The notes beneath the pieces are model-generated. The model had not been told where the DNA came from and ran no database searches. It saw nothing but the letters and a program-made list of their open reading frames with translations. Below, piece after piece: positions 30,126-40,270 of a DNA stretch of 64,000 nt (positions are counted from its first letter, which is position 1; each line of letters begins with the position of its first letter). The stretch spans positions 62,001-126,000 of the forward strand of contig QCMV01000001.1 of assembly GCA_003213515.1 (NCBI GenBank), written 5' to 3'. A program made the position numbers and the translations under genes. This DNA comes from Pelagibacteraceae bacterium AG-422-N09. GTDB lineage: Bacteria; Pseudomonadota; Alphaproteobacteria; Pelagibacterales; AG-422-B15.

Positions 30126-31510
30126 TAGCTTATCTGCTCCCTAATGAATTCTTTAATTCGACTTGTGTTATTTTCCATTTTATACATTTTTTCTTCAGCA
30201 TCAAATAAGTAATTGTATTTACTCATTAAATTTAAATCTTCACCTATTGATTTTTCAACAACCTCAGAAAATTTTACAGGGTGAGCTGTAGCCAAAACAA
30301 AATTAAGCCTATCCATATCTTTTTCAAATCTTGATGCATCCAGTCCTGTAGCAGTGTGGGGGTCAATAACATATGAAAAATTATCTTTCACGGATTTGAT
30401 TGTGTTTTGAACGATATCCATCGAAGAACTATTCGAGCTAAATACCTCTCGAACTTTTTCTAAATTTTCCTCAGATATTGATATTTTTCCACTTTCTTCA
30501 AAATTTTCCATTGATACTTTTGTTTCAGTATTTGATTGATTAAGTATATCAAAAAGTAATCTTTCAAAATTACTTGCTACCTGAATATCCATACTTGGGC
30601 TTGATGTTTTTATGACTGTTTTAGATTCATATATTCCTGACTTCATAAATCTATTTAAAATATCGTTTTCGTTAGTAGCCACTATTAATTTATTGATAGG
30701 TAATCCCATTTTATATGAAACATAACCAGCATAAATATCTCCGAAGTTACCAGTTGGGACAGAAAAATTAACTTTATTGGAAGCTCTTTCAGTAAAATTA
30801 ATAAATGTATAAAAGTAATATACTGATTGAATGATAATTCTTGCCCAATTAATTGAATTAACTGCTGATATATTATTATGCATACTATAATCTGTATCTT
30901 TCAAAATATCTTTAACAATTTTTTGACAGTCATCAAAAGTTCCTTCTACTTCACAAAGAAAAATATTTTCCTGATTAACAGTAGACATCTGCCTTCTCTG
31001 AAATTCTGAAATCCTACCCTTAGGATATAAACAGAAAATATTTATGTTTTTACTTTTTTTTACAGCGTTGATAGCGGCTGATCCTGTGTCACCTGATGTT
31101 GCTACTATAAGATTTATTCTTTTCTTTTCTTTTTCTAAAAAATGATCAAAAAGAGGGATAAGTAATTGCATTGCGAAGTCTTTGAAGGCTAAAGTTGGGC
31201 CATTGAATAGCTCCACGATTATTTCGTTTGTATTAAGCTCCTTGAATGATACACAGCCACTTTCTGTAAAGTTATTTGAATACGCTTCTTTAATAATCCT
31301 CTTCAATTGGTCGGACTCTATTTCGTCACCAATAAATGGAGATAAAATAATTTCTGTTAAGTCCTCATAACTTACATTTCGATTAATATCTTTATGATTT
31401 ATATTTGGCCAATTTTCAGGAATAAATAGGCCTCCATCATTTGCTAAGCCAGCAAATAAAACTTCTCTAAACCCAAAGTAATCGCTGCCCCTTGTGCTTC
31501 TATACCTCAT
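30125..31510 (-). CDS. thrC: Threonine synthase
   Basis: A 461-residue PLP enzyme of the longer threonine synthase class. It opens MRYRSTRG and has the PLP lysine at Lys110 in TLAFKDFAMQ, VATSGDTGSAAI near 146 and SVPTGNFGDIYAGY near 253 for phosphate binding. It converts O-phosphohomoserine, made by ThrB encoded nearby, to threonine. It overlaps the surf1 gene by 11 bases, so it belongs to the cytochrome oxidase transcription unit, an arrangement seen in many alphaproteobacteria. Confidence 0.95.
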   Translation of the reverse strand: MRYRSTRGSDYFGFREVLFAGLANDGGLFIPENWPNINHKDINRNVSYEDLTEIILSPFIGDEIESDQLKRIIKEAYSNNFTESGCVSFKELNTNEIIVELFNGPTLAFKDFAMQLLIPLFDHFLEKEKKRINLIVATSGDTGSAAINAVKKSKNINIFCLYPKGRISEFQRRQMSTVNQENIFLCEVEGTFDDCQKIVKDILKDTDYSMHNNISAVNSINWARIIIQSVYYFYTFINFTERASNKVNFSVPTGNFGDIYAGYVSYKMGLPINKLIVATNENDILNRFMKSGIYESKTVIKTSSPSMDIQVASNFERLLFDILNQSNTETKVSMENFEESGKISISEENLEKVREVFSSNSSSMDIVQNTIKSVKDNFSYVIDPHTATGLDASRFEKDMDRLNFVLATAHPVKFSEVVEKSIGEDLNLMSKYNYLFDAEEKMYKMENNTSRIKEFIREQIS

Positions 31511-32195
31511 TTTTTTGCACCTTTTGTCTAATATAGTAGATATACATTATCATAATTACAAAAGACAACAAAAACCAGGTGACAGCATACTGGAGATGAT
31601 TATTTGTTATATTAGATGGTTCAAATTCAATCAGAACATTATCAGAATAGCTTTGGTCTAATAATTTTATCATATACTTACTAGAATTTAATTTATGATA
31701 TTTATCCATTTCACTAGTATTGAGTAAATACCAGGTATTTGCAATTGTATCATTTTCTGGAATAAGTGGCTTTCGATCCTTCGAATAGATTAAAGCTCCT
31801 CTGATTTCTATCTCACTATTTTTGAAAACTTCATCTAATTCAAAATTATTTTTAGAGTCAAACGGTATCCAGCCAAGTATTACATAAACAAATTTTTTGC
31901 TAATCATTTGCATTGGTAAGACAATTTCATAACCTGACTCTCCTTTAAGATTAAATTTATAAAAAAACATTTTTTTACCAGTTAATAGTTGTCCTTTTAC
32001 CGAAGTATTCATGAATTCATATTGAGAGCTCTCGTCGTTTGACGGAAATTCATCTAGCACAGAATTATAATTAGAATTAATTGACTCTATTAAATTATTT
32101 TTCCATTCAAGTCTTTGTGTTTGCCAAAAACAAAGCAAAAGAAGCAGTACGATTGTTGAAATAAATATTAAGTGGAAAAGAAGATTTTTAATCAA
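31500..32195 (-). CDS. SURF1 family cytochrome oxidase assembly protein
   Basis: A 231-residue protein with one membrane helix at each end (about 8-22 and 206-226), the SURF1 topology. Family landmarks include FWQTQRLEWKNNLIESI after the first helix, a VILGWIPFDS motif near 106 and NHLQYAVTWFLLS at the second helix. SURF1 helps insert heme a into subunit I. It follows ctaE by 12 bases. Confidence 0.92.
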   Translation of the reverse strand: MIKNLLFHLIFISTIVLLLLLCFWQTQRLEWKNNLIESINSNYNSVLDEFPSNDESSQYEFMNTSVKGQLLTGKKMFFYKFNLKGESGYEIVLPMQMISKKFVYVILGWIPFDSKNNFELDEVFKNSEIEIRGALIYSKDRKPLIPENDTIANTWYLLNTSEMDKYHKLNSSKYMIKLLDQSYSDNVLIEFEPSNITNNHLQYAVTWFLLSFVIMIMYIYYIRQKVQKNEV

Positions 32196-32207
32196 TTAAA
32201 GTAATTA

Positions 32208-33008
32208 TTAATATGAGCCCCAAACATAAATTGCTGCAAATAAAAATAGCCAAACAACATCAACAAAATGCCAATACCAAGCAGCAGCCTCAAACCCAAA
32301 ATGATGGTCAGATTTAAAATGGCCAGCAATCGATCTTCCAAGGCAAACAATTAAGAATATTGTTCCAATTAGAACATGAAAGCCATGAAAGCCAGTCGCC
32401 ATATAAAAAGTTGCTCCATAGATGTGCCCAGAAAATGAAAAATCAGCATGCATATATTCATAAACCTGAAAACCAGTGAACACGACACCAAGTCCTACCG
32501 TACACCATAGTCCCTGTATTAGCTCTTTTCTATTGCCTTCTAGCAATGCATGATGGGCCCAGGTGACTGTTGTTCCTGATAAAAGTAAGATTAACGTGTT
32601 GATTAGAGGTATATGCCATGGATCCATTAGGTGAATATCTGGTGGAGGCCATATAGCTCCTATTTGTTCTGTAGGGAATAAACTTGCGTTGAAATATGCC
32701 CAAAACCAAGCAACAAAGAACATAACTTCTGATGCAATAAATAAAGTCATGCCGTATCTAAGGCCAATTTGAACAACTGGAGTGTGATGACCTTGATGTT
32801 CGCCCTCTATAATCACATCTCTAAACCACATGTATGAGACATAGATAACAATTGCTAAACCAATTATCATTGTCCAAATGTCATCGGTCCTAAAATAAAC
32901 AACCGCACCAACGCATGCGATTAAAGCTCCAATCGATGCAAGAAGGGGCCAAGGACTTGGATCAACTAAATGGTATTCATGTGTTCTTTTTGTATTTTCT
33001 GAACTCAT
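32208..33008 (-). CDS. ctaE: Cytochrome c oxidase subunit III
   Basis: A 266-residue, seven-helix protein of typical length. Landmarks are YHLVDPSPWPLLAS at the N-terminus, FRDVIIEGEHQGHHT near 63, SEVMFFVAWFWAYFN, the TVTWAHHALLEGNR loop and a C-terminal WYWHFVDVVWLFLF. Subunit III stabilises proton uptake and turnover of the aa3 oxidase. It follows the Cox11 gene by 6 bases. Confidence 0.97.
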   Translation of the reverse strand: MSSENTKRTHEYHLVDPSPWPLLASIGALIACVGAVVYFRTDDIWTMIIGLAIVIYVSYMWFRDVIIEGEHQGHHTPVVQIGLRYGMTLFIASEVMFFVAWFWAYFNASLFPTEQIGAIWPPPDIHLMDPWHIPLINTLILLLSGTTVTWAHHALLEGNRKELIQGLWCTVGLGVVFTGFQVYEYMHADFSFSGHIYGATFYMATGFHGFHVLIGTIFLIVCLGRSIAGHFKSDHHFGFEAAAWYWHFVDVVWLFLFAAIYVWGSY

Positions 33009-33014
33009 ATATAA

Positions 33015-33551
33015 TTATGTATCACTGTTTTCATAAAAGGTATAGGACAAAGTAACTTCTGATAAATCAGAAATGTATTTATCATTTTCAATTTCAGGAT
33101 CTATAAAAAATGAAACTGGCATAATTTTAGTTTCGTTAGCTATGAGCTCCGTTTCTTGAAAACAAAAGCATTCAATTTTATTAAAGTACTTACCTGCCTC
33201 AGTTGGTGATACATTATAAACAGCTGTACCGCTTAGAGTTTGGTCTGTATTATTCTCTATCACATAATTAATCAGTTTATTTTCTCCTATCTTTAATTGA
33301 TGAATTCTTTGCTCAGGATAGAATTCCCAATCTAGGGTAGAACCAACGTTAGAGTCTAATCTAACATTGATAGTTTTATCGATAGAATAAATGCTTTCAG
33401 AAGAATACACATTTGGAGTACCCCCAAATCCTGTAACTTTACAAAAATAGTTGTATAGAGGTACTGACGCATAGGCTAAAGCGATCATGGCGATAACTAT
33501 TCCTATTAGTCCAATCGCAGTAATACTGTTGTTTGACCTGATAAAATTCAT
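33015..33551 (-). CDS. ctaG: Cytochrome oxidase assembly protein CtaG/Cox11
   Basis: A 178-residue protein with one N-terminal membrane helix (about 13-33) followed by the Cox11 signature: ASVPLYNYFCKVTGFGG, and the copper-binding FCFQET near residue 130. It delivers copper to CuB of subunit I. The start ATG abuts the stop of the CoxF-like mini-gene with no bases between (TAAATG). Confidence 0.95.
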   Translation of the reverse strand: MNFIRSNNSITAIGLIGIVIAMIALAYASVPLYNYFCKVTGFGGTPNVYSSESIYSIDKTINVRLDSNVGSTLDWEFYPEQRIHQLKIGENKLINYVIENNTDQTLSGTAVYNVSPTEAGKYFNKIECFCFQETELIANETKIMPVSFFIDPEIENDKYISDLSEVTLSYTFYENSDT

Positions 33552-33656
33552 TTAAATAGTTCCCAACTTATAAACAGTGTAAGAGAAAAATAAAGCCACA
33601 AAGAAAACTAGTACGAGGGCAGTTATTATATTTCTTTTTTTTATTTTTTTATCCAT
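33552..33656 (-). CDS. CoxF-like 34-residue membrane mini-protein
   Basis: A short gene in the usual position of coxF between ctaB and ctaG. The 34 residues have a very basic N-terminus (MDKKIKKRN), one membrane helix (about 10-29) and end KLGTI. Its ATG shares one base with the ctaB stop (TGATG), and its TAA directly abuts the ctaG ATG, so the frame is under clear positional constraint. CoxF-like proteins in alphaproteobacterial ctaB-ctaG operons are short single-helix proteins of unclear role in oxidase assembly. Position and topology support the call; sequence similarity was not tested. Confidence 0.7.
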   Translation of the reverse strand: MDKKIKKRNIITALVLVFFVALFFSYTVYKLGTI

Positions 33657-34585
33657 CAGTAAATATTCCATAGTAAATTATCGATTAATAGAATTGAGAA
33701 AATATTAAACAGATAAATAATTGAAAAATAAAATAGCATTTGAGCTTTTCGCTCAAGCAAGCCATTTTTCAACCACGATCTTTTGAGATCAAACGCCAAA
33801 TAAATGAAAAAAATACTTAGAGCTGTTGACGAAACCCCAAAAAACAAAGAATAGTATGAACTCATAATTAAAGTAAGTGGCAATAAGGTAATCGAATATG
33901 CGATAATTAAATTTATCGTTTTACGCTCACCAACAATCAGTGGCATCATTGGAATTCCAGCCTTTTTATAATCATCAGATTTATAAAGTGCAAGAGCCCA
34001 GAAATGAGGAGGCGTCCACAGAAAAATTAACATGAAAAGAAGGCAAATCTCAGTTGAGACTCCTCCTGTCACAACTGCCCAACCGATCATCGGAGGAAAG
34101 GCTCCCGCTGCACCCCCTATCACAATATTTTGAGGTGTCCTCTTTTTAAGCCATATTGTGTAAACAAATATATAAAAGCAAATTGTCATTAAAAGTAATC
34201 CTGCGGCTGCTAAATTTGAAACCAAGTAAAGCATTGATACAGCAATTATTGAGAGTGTTATGCCGAAGATGAGTGCCCCATTAGCGCTTATTTGGTTTGT
34301 TGGCAAAGCTCGATCTTTTGTTCTATTCATTAATTTGTCAGTATCTCTCTCATACCACATGTTTAGTGCTCCTGACGCACCAGAACCAATTGAGATAGCA
34401 AGAATTGCGAGCAAACCTTTAGTAAAACTTAAACTTCCAGGTGCGATTATCATTCCTACAAAGCTTGTAAATATAGAAAGTGACATGACCCTTGGTTTAA
34501 GCAAGGAGGTATAAAGAACTAGTTTTGTCGCAATAGAACCTAGCCCAAATTCCTGTTTGTTAGAAACTGAGGTAATATTTGCCAT
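33656..34585 (-). CDS. ctaB: Protoheme IX farnesyltransferase
   Basis: A 309-residue UbiA-family prenyltransferase with about nine helices. The first Asp-rich motif is NMWYERDTDKLMNRTKDRALP, split around residue 100, and the second is YKSDDYKKAGIPMMP near 203. It converts heme b to heme o with farnesyl diphosphate, the substrate made by the ispA product encoded at 59086. It follows ctaD by 8 bases. Confidence 0.96.
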   Translation of the reverse strand: MANITSVSNKQEFGLGSIATKLVLYTSLLKPRVMSLSIFTSFVGMIIAPGSLSFTKGLLAILAISIGSGASGALNMWYERDTDKLMNRTKDRALPTNQISANGALIFGITLSIIAVSMLYLVSNLAAAGLLLMTICFYIFVYTIWLKKRTPQNIVIGGAAGAFPPMIGWAVVTGGVSTEICLLFMLIFLWTPPHFWALALYKSDDYKKAGIPMMPLIVGERKTINLIIAYSITLLPLTLIMSSYYSLFFGVSSTALSIFFIYLAFDLKRSWLKNGLLERKAQMLFYFSIIYLFNIFSILLIDNLLWNIY

Positions 34586-34593
34586 TGTAATTT

Positions 34594-36204
<1,611 letters not shown>

Positions 36205-36232
36205 TTATATGTTTCTCCTCTAAATAAATATT

Positions 36233-37060
36233 TTATTTTTTAGCTATTTCAAATGTATCGTCACTGTAATTAATCTCTAGAGATGCATACTCAGATTTAG
36301 CAAATTCGATCCACTCTTCAAACTCTTTGTTTGAGACGACTTTTACATTAATTGGCATAAATGCATGTTTTGGACCACAAAGCTCTGAGCATTGGCCATA
36401 ATAAATTCCTTCTTTATTAGCCTTAAACCATGTTTCATTCAATCTTCCTGGTACAGCATCCATCTTGACACCAAATGCTGGAATTGTCCAAGCGTGCAGA
36501 ACATCTGCCGAAGTTAACTGAAGCTTGACCACTTTATCTACTGGTACAACAATTTGAGTATCAGTCTCTAACAATCTTAACTTTGGATCTGATAGCTCAT
36601 GATCAGCAAGCATGTTAGCATCAAAAGAGATATCATCGAAATCGGGGTACTCGTAAGTCCAATACCATTGATTGCCGATAGCCTTAATTGTTATATCTGC
36701 CTTTGGTATTGTTTCAGAAACGTAAAGTAATCTGAAAGATGGAATAGCAATAATAATTAACAATATTACTGGAATTACAGTCCACAATATTTCAATTGTT
36801 GTGTTATGTGTTGTCGTGGAAGCAACATGATTACGGCTGCTATTAAATCTGAACATTATATATAGCAGAAGACCAAGTACTAAAAGTGATATGCCTGTAA
36901 TGATAGGCATTAAAATATAACTATGAAATGATATAATATCAGACATTAAATCAGTTGCAGGCTGTTGAAAGCTTAGCTGCCAATTTTCAGAAATGCCTTC
37001 ATTTGCTAGAGAAAAAGAGGGTATAAGAAGAAAAAATAATATCTTAATAATATTTTTCAT
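36233..37060 (-). CDS. ctaC: Cytochrome c oxidase subunit II
   Basis: A 275-residue protein with a signal peptide (cleaved near SLA|NE), two membrane helices (about 45-70 and 88-110) and a periplasmic CuA domain. The CuA ligands are seen in DVLHAWTIP (His), and in GQCSELCGPKHAFM (Cys, Glu, Cys, His, Met). It accepts electrons from cytochrome c. It is the first gene of the seven-gene oxidase operon (ctaC, ctaD, ctaB, coxF-like, ctaG, ctaE, surf1) that runs on into thrC. Confidence 0.97.
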   Translation of the reverse strand: MKNIIKILFFLLIPSFSLANEGISENWQLSFQQPATDLMSDIISFHSYILMPIITGISLLVLGLLLYIMFRFNSSRNHVASTTTHNTTIEILWTVIPVILLIIIAIPSFRLLYVSETIPKADITIKAIGNQWYWTYEYPDFDDISFDANMLADHELSDPKLRLLETDTQIVVPVDKVVKLQLTSADVLHAWTIPAFGVKMDAVPGRLNETWFKANKEGIYYGQCSELCGPKHAFMPINVKVVSNKEFEEWIEFAKSEYASLEINYSDDTFEIAKK

Positions 37061-37137
37061 AGAGAAGTTATTGATTTAAAGTTTTGAGCTATTACGTAAT
37101 ATATACTGCTTAATTTGCATTAAACTACTCATTATTT

Positions 37138-37153
37138 CGCGACAGTTTGACGC
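37138..37153. promoter_or_regulatory. RegA/PrrA-like binding site between ctaC and tldD
   Basis: The 16 bases CGCGACAGTTTGACGC fit the RegA/PrrA redox-regulator consensus YGCGRCR-Nx-GNCGC with a four-base spacer. The site is a conspicuous GC-rich block in an otherwise AT-rich 163-base spacer, 78 bases upstream of the ctaC start and 71 bases upstream of tldD. RegA/PrrA controls cytochrome oxidase genes in Rhodobacter, so the position makes sense. The match was made from memory by eye and no regulator gene is in the window. Confidence 0.45.
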
Positions 37154-37223
37154 AATTTTTGCTAGTTTTTAGGGTTTTTTTAATATATTTTATAATAATA
37201 TCTTTTATTCAGAACAATTCGAA

Positions 37224-38672
37224 ATGATTAACAAAAAAATAGAGAATCAATCCAATGACAGCCTCTTTTTCACTAGAAGCAATTTAGATAACTCAAGAGT
37301 TGATAAAATTGTTTCAGATGCCTTGCACAAAGCAGATGATGGAGAACTATTCATGGAATTCTGTGAAAGTGAGAGCTTTGTATACGATGATCAAAGACTA
37401 AAAAGTGCATCATTTGATACATCAAAGGGTTTTGGATTAAGAGCTATAGCCGGTGAAAGTTCAGGATACGCTCATTCATCTGATATTGATGAAAATGCAC
37501 TAAAAAAAGCTAGTGAAACAGTAAATTTTATTACAAAAGATCATAATGCAAATTTCAACGCTAATTTCTCAAAAACCAACCGTAAACTTTACAATGAGAT
37601 CAATCCAATTAATGAAACTGAATTCTCAGAAAAAGTAGAAACTCTAAAAAAAATTGATGAATACGCGAGATCAAAAAATCCAAATGTTAAGCAAGTTTCG
37701 GCTTCTCTAAACGGTGAATGGCAGGCCGTGAGAATTTATAGACCTGGTGGAATTATGATTGAAGATCTTCGCCCTCTAGTGAGACTTTATGTATCCATCG
37801 TTCTCGAAAAGGATGGACGTCAGGAAAATGGCAGCAGAGGCTCAGGTGGTAGAGTAGATTACTCAACTTTCTTAAATTCCTCTCATTGGCAAAATCAGGT
37901 AGATGAAGCAATCAATCAAGCCGAGATAAATCTTACTTCCGTTGACACACCTGCAGGTGAAATGGATGTAGTTCTTGGACCAGGTTACCCGGGTGTACTG
38001 CTACATGAAGCAATTGGACATGGACTTGAGGGTGATTTTAATAGGAAAAAAACCTCTGCATTCTCTAACCTTATGGGAGAAAAAATTGCAGACGAGTCGG
38101 TGACGGTTGTTGACGATGGAACAATTGACTCTCGTCGAGGATCTCTAAGCGTTGATGATGAGGGTACACCAACTAATTGTACAACATTAATTGAAAATGG
38201 AATTTTAACTGGTTACATGCAGGACAGATTAAACTCAAAACTGATGGGCGTTAATCCTACAGGGAATGGCAGAAGAGAAAGTTATGCTCACTTACCCATG
38301 CCTCGTATGACAAATACATATATGTTGTCGGGTAATCGCCATCCGGAAGAAATTCTAAAATCAGTTAAGAATGGTCTATATGCTGTGGATTTCGGCGGTG
38401 GCCAGGTTGACATAACAAGTGGTAAGTTTGTATTCACTTGTACTGAAGCTTACAAAATAGAAAATGGTAAAGTTACAAACCCTGTAAAAGGTGCAACGCT
38501 TATTGGTAACGGTCCTGATGTGTTAAAAAGAGTTAAGATGGTTGGTAACGACTCAAAAATGGATACAGGTATTGGAACGTGCGGTAAAGACGGTCAAAGT
38601 GTTCCGGTTGGAGTAGGTCAGCCTACTATGTTGATAGAAAATCTTACTGTTGGAGGCACGGCTACAGCTTAG
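37224..38672 (+). CDS. tldD: Metalloprotease TldD
   Basis: A 482-residue protein of the TldD/PmbA family. The zinc-binding HEAIGH motif is at residues 261-266, in context LLHEAIGHGLEGDFNR. The glycine-rich C-terminal GTCGKDGQSVPVGVGQP also matches TldD. With TldE/PmbA it forms a heterodimeric protease that processes peptides such as microcins and ribosomally made cofactors; the partner gene is not in the window. It is divergent from the cytochrome oxidase operon and overlaps the convergent ligase gene by four bases. Confidence 0.95.
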   Translation: MINKKIENQSNDSLFFTRSNLDNSRVDKIVSDALHKADDGELFMEFCESESFVYDDQRLKSASFDTSKGFGLRAIAGESSGYAHSSDIDENALKKASETVNFITKDHNANFNANFSKTNRKLYNEINPINETEFSEKVETLKKIDEYARSKNPNVKQVSASLNGEWQAVRIYRPGGIMIEDLRPLVRLYVSIVLEKDGRQENGSRGSGGRVDYSTFLNSSHWQNQVDEAINQAEINLTSVDTPAGEMDVVLGPGYPGVLLHEAIGHGLEGDFNRKKTSAFSNLMGEKIADESVTVVDDGTIDSRRGSLSVDDEGTPTNCTTLIENGILTGYMQDRLNSKLMGVNPTGNGRRESYAHLPMPRMTNTYMLSGNRHPEEILKSVKNGLYAVDFGGGQVDITSGKFVFTCTEAYKIENGKVTNPVKGATLIGNGPDVLKRVKMVGNDSKMDTGIGTCGKDGQSVPVGVGQPTMLIENLTVGGTATA

Positions 38673-40234
38673 CTTACTTGTCTCTCTTGATCCTTCCAAT
38701 ACGGTTCCCTCAATACTTTTTTTAAAACTTTTCCACTAGCATTTCTTGGAACTTCATCGATAAAATCTACTGATTGGGGTTTTTTATAGCTTGCAATTCT
38801 GTCTTTACAGAAGCTTATCAAATCATCCTCGGTTACATTTGACCCTTCCTTTTTCACAATACACGCCTTAACTACCTCACCATATTTTTCGTCCGGAACA
38901 CCAATAACCGCGGCATCAACAACATCAGGATGTGCAAATAAAGCTGCTTCAACTTCTGTTGAGTAAATATTCTCACCTCCAGACACAATCATGTCTTTTA
39001 TTCTATCCTGTATAAATACAAATCCTTCTTCGTCCATTCGACCTGCATCACCTGTATGCATCCACCCACCTTTAAGCGCTTTCTCACTTTCCTCTTTTTT
39101 ATTCCAATAACCTTTCATAATTTGAGGTCCCTTTGCGCAGATCTGACCTATTTCTCCAATTGGAAGAGGATTATCATTTTCATCTCTGATTTCAACTTGT
39201 GTATCAATTGCAGGTCTTCCACATGATTTTAATAGTTCAGGTTTTTCATTTAGCGCACGAATATGTTCTTCAGGAGTCATTAAACAAATAACAGCAACGG
39301 TCTCTGTCATTCCAAAACCTTGTCCAAATTTACACTTAAAAACATCCATTGCCTTTTTTAGAGTTTCTGGAGCGATTGGCGAGGCTCCATAATGTATCTG
39401 ATCTAAATCATTGTATTCATAGTTTGCAACATTTGGCACTGATACTAAGCATGCTTGAATCATCGCGGGGACCAGTACTGTATGCGTAATTTTTTCATTT
39501 GCCAAACAATCAACTACATCTTGCGGAATAAAATCCTCTTGAATAACTATTGTTCCACCTATTGCAATGCATCCACACATATTAATCATTGCTGCAGCAT
39601 GATACATTGGCGCTACTAATAGAGTTCTTGAAGGCCTTGGTAAAGTTAAACTATTTAAGTACTGCCTAATATTAGCAGCAACATTTCTCTGTAAAAGAAC
39701 CGCGCCTTTTGGATGGCCTGTAGTACCACTTGTGTACATTTGATATACGTCATCATTTTCATGGATTTTTAAAGTTGGTTTTTCATTCGTACTATCTGAA
39801 AGCCAATCATAAAAATCCTGAAATTTTTCGATACTATTATCAAGCGATATAGAAATATATTTTTTTACATTTTTTAACTCTGATGAAATCTGATTTATTC
39901 TATTCGAATATTCATTACCTTTGACTATTATAAGTTTGGCTTCAGAATCATTTATTATGTATGCCCACTCTTGGTCCGCTAAGCGATAGTTCAGTGGAAC
40001 AGGTACAGCGCCAACTTTTGATGCTGCGTAATACATAATTGCCATTTCAGTACAGTTTTTTGCAAGAAATGCAAATCTATCTCCAACTTCTAAACCCTCA
40101 GAAACTAATTTATTTGCTAATTGATTGCTTAATAAATTTGCTTCTTGATAAGAAAGTGAATTTCCTTCAAATTCAGAGAAAGGAAAATTAGGATTTTTTT
40201 CCGCTCCATTTTCTAAATACTCATGCAATAACAT
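38669..40234 (-). CDS. AMP-forming acyl-CoA synthetase / CoA ligase
   Basis: A 521-residue adenylate-forming enzyme. The P-loop YTSGTTGHPKGAV is near residue 170, FGMTETVAV near 310, HTGDAGRMDEEGFVFIQDRIKDM near 395 and the catalytic Lys motif RNASGKVLKK near the C-terminus. It activates a carboxylic acid to its CoA thioester; the chain length or aromatic substrate cannot be read by eye. It follows the penicillin-acylase-like gene by 36 bases, which suggests it activates an acid released by that amidase. Confidence 0.9.
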   Translation of the reverse strand: MLLHEYLENGAEKNPNFPFSEFEGNSLSYQEANLLSNQLANKLVSEGLEVGDRFAFLAKNCTEMAIMYYAASKVGAVPVPLNYRLADQEWAYIINDSEAKLIIVKGNEYSNRINQISSELKNVKKYISISLDNSIEKFQDFYDWLSDSTNEKPTLKIHENDDVYQMYTSGTTGHPKGAVLLQRNVAANIRQYLNSLTLPRPSRTLLVAPMYHAAAMINMCGCIAIGGTIVIQEDFIPQDVVDCLANEKITHTVLVPAMIQACLVSVPNVANYEYNDLDQIHYGASPIAPETLKKAMDVFKCKFGQGFGMTETVAVICLMTPEEHIRALNEKPELLKSCGRPAIDTQVEIRDENDNPLPIGEIGQICAKGPQIMKGYWNKKEESEKALKGGWMHTGDAGRMDEEGFVFIQDRIKDMIVSGGENIYSTEVEAALFAHPDVVDAAVIGVPDEKYGEVVKACIVKKEGSNVTEDDLISFCKDRIASYKKPQSVDFIDEVPRNASGKVLKKVLREPYWKDQERQVS

Positions 40235-40270
40235 GAGAAAATCTTATATAATTATTTTTATTCTACAAGC

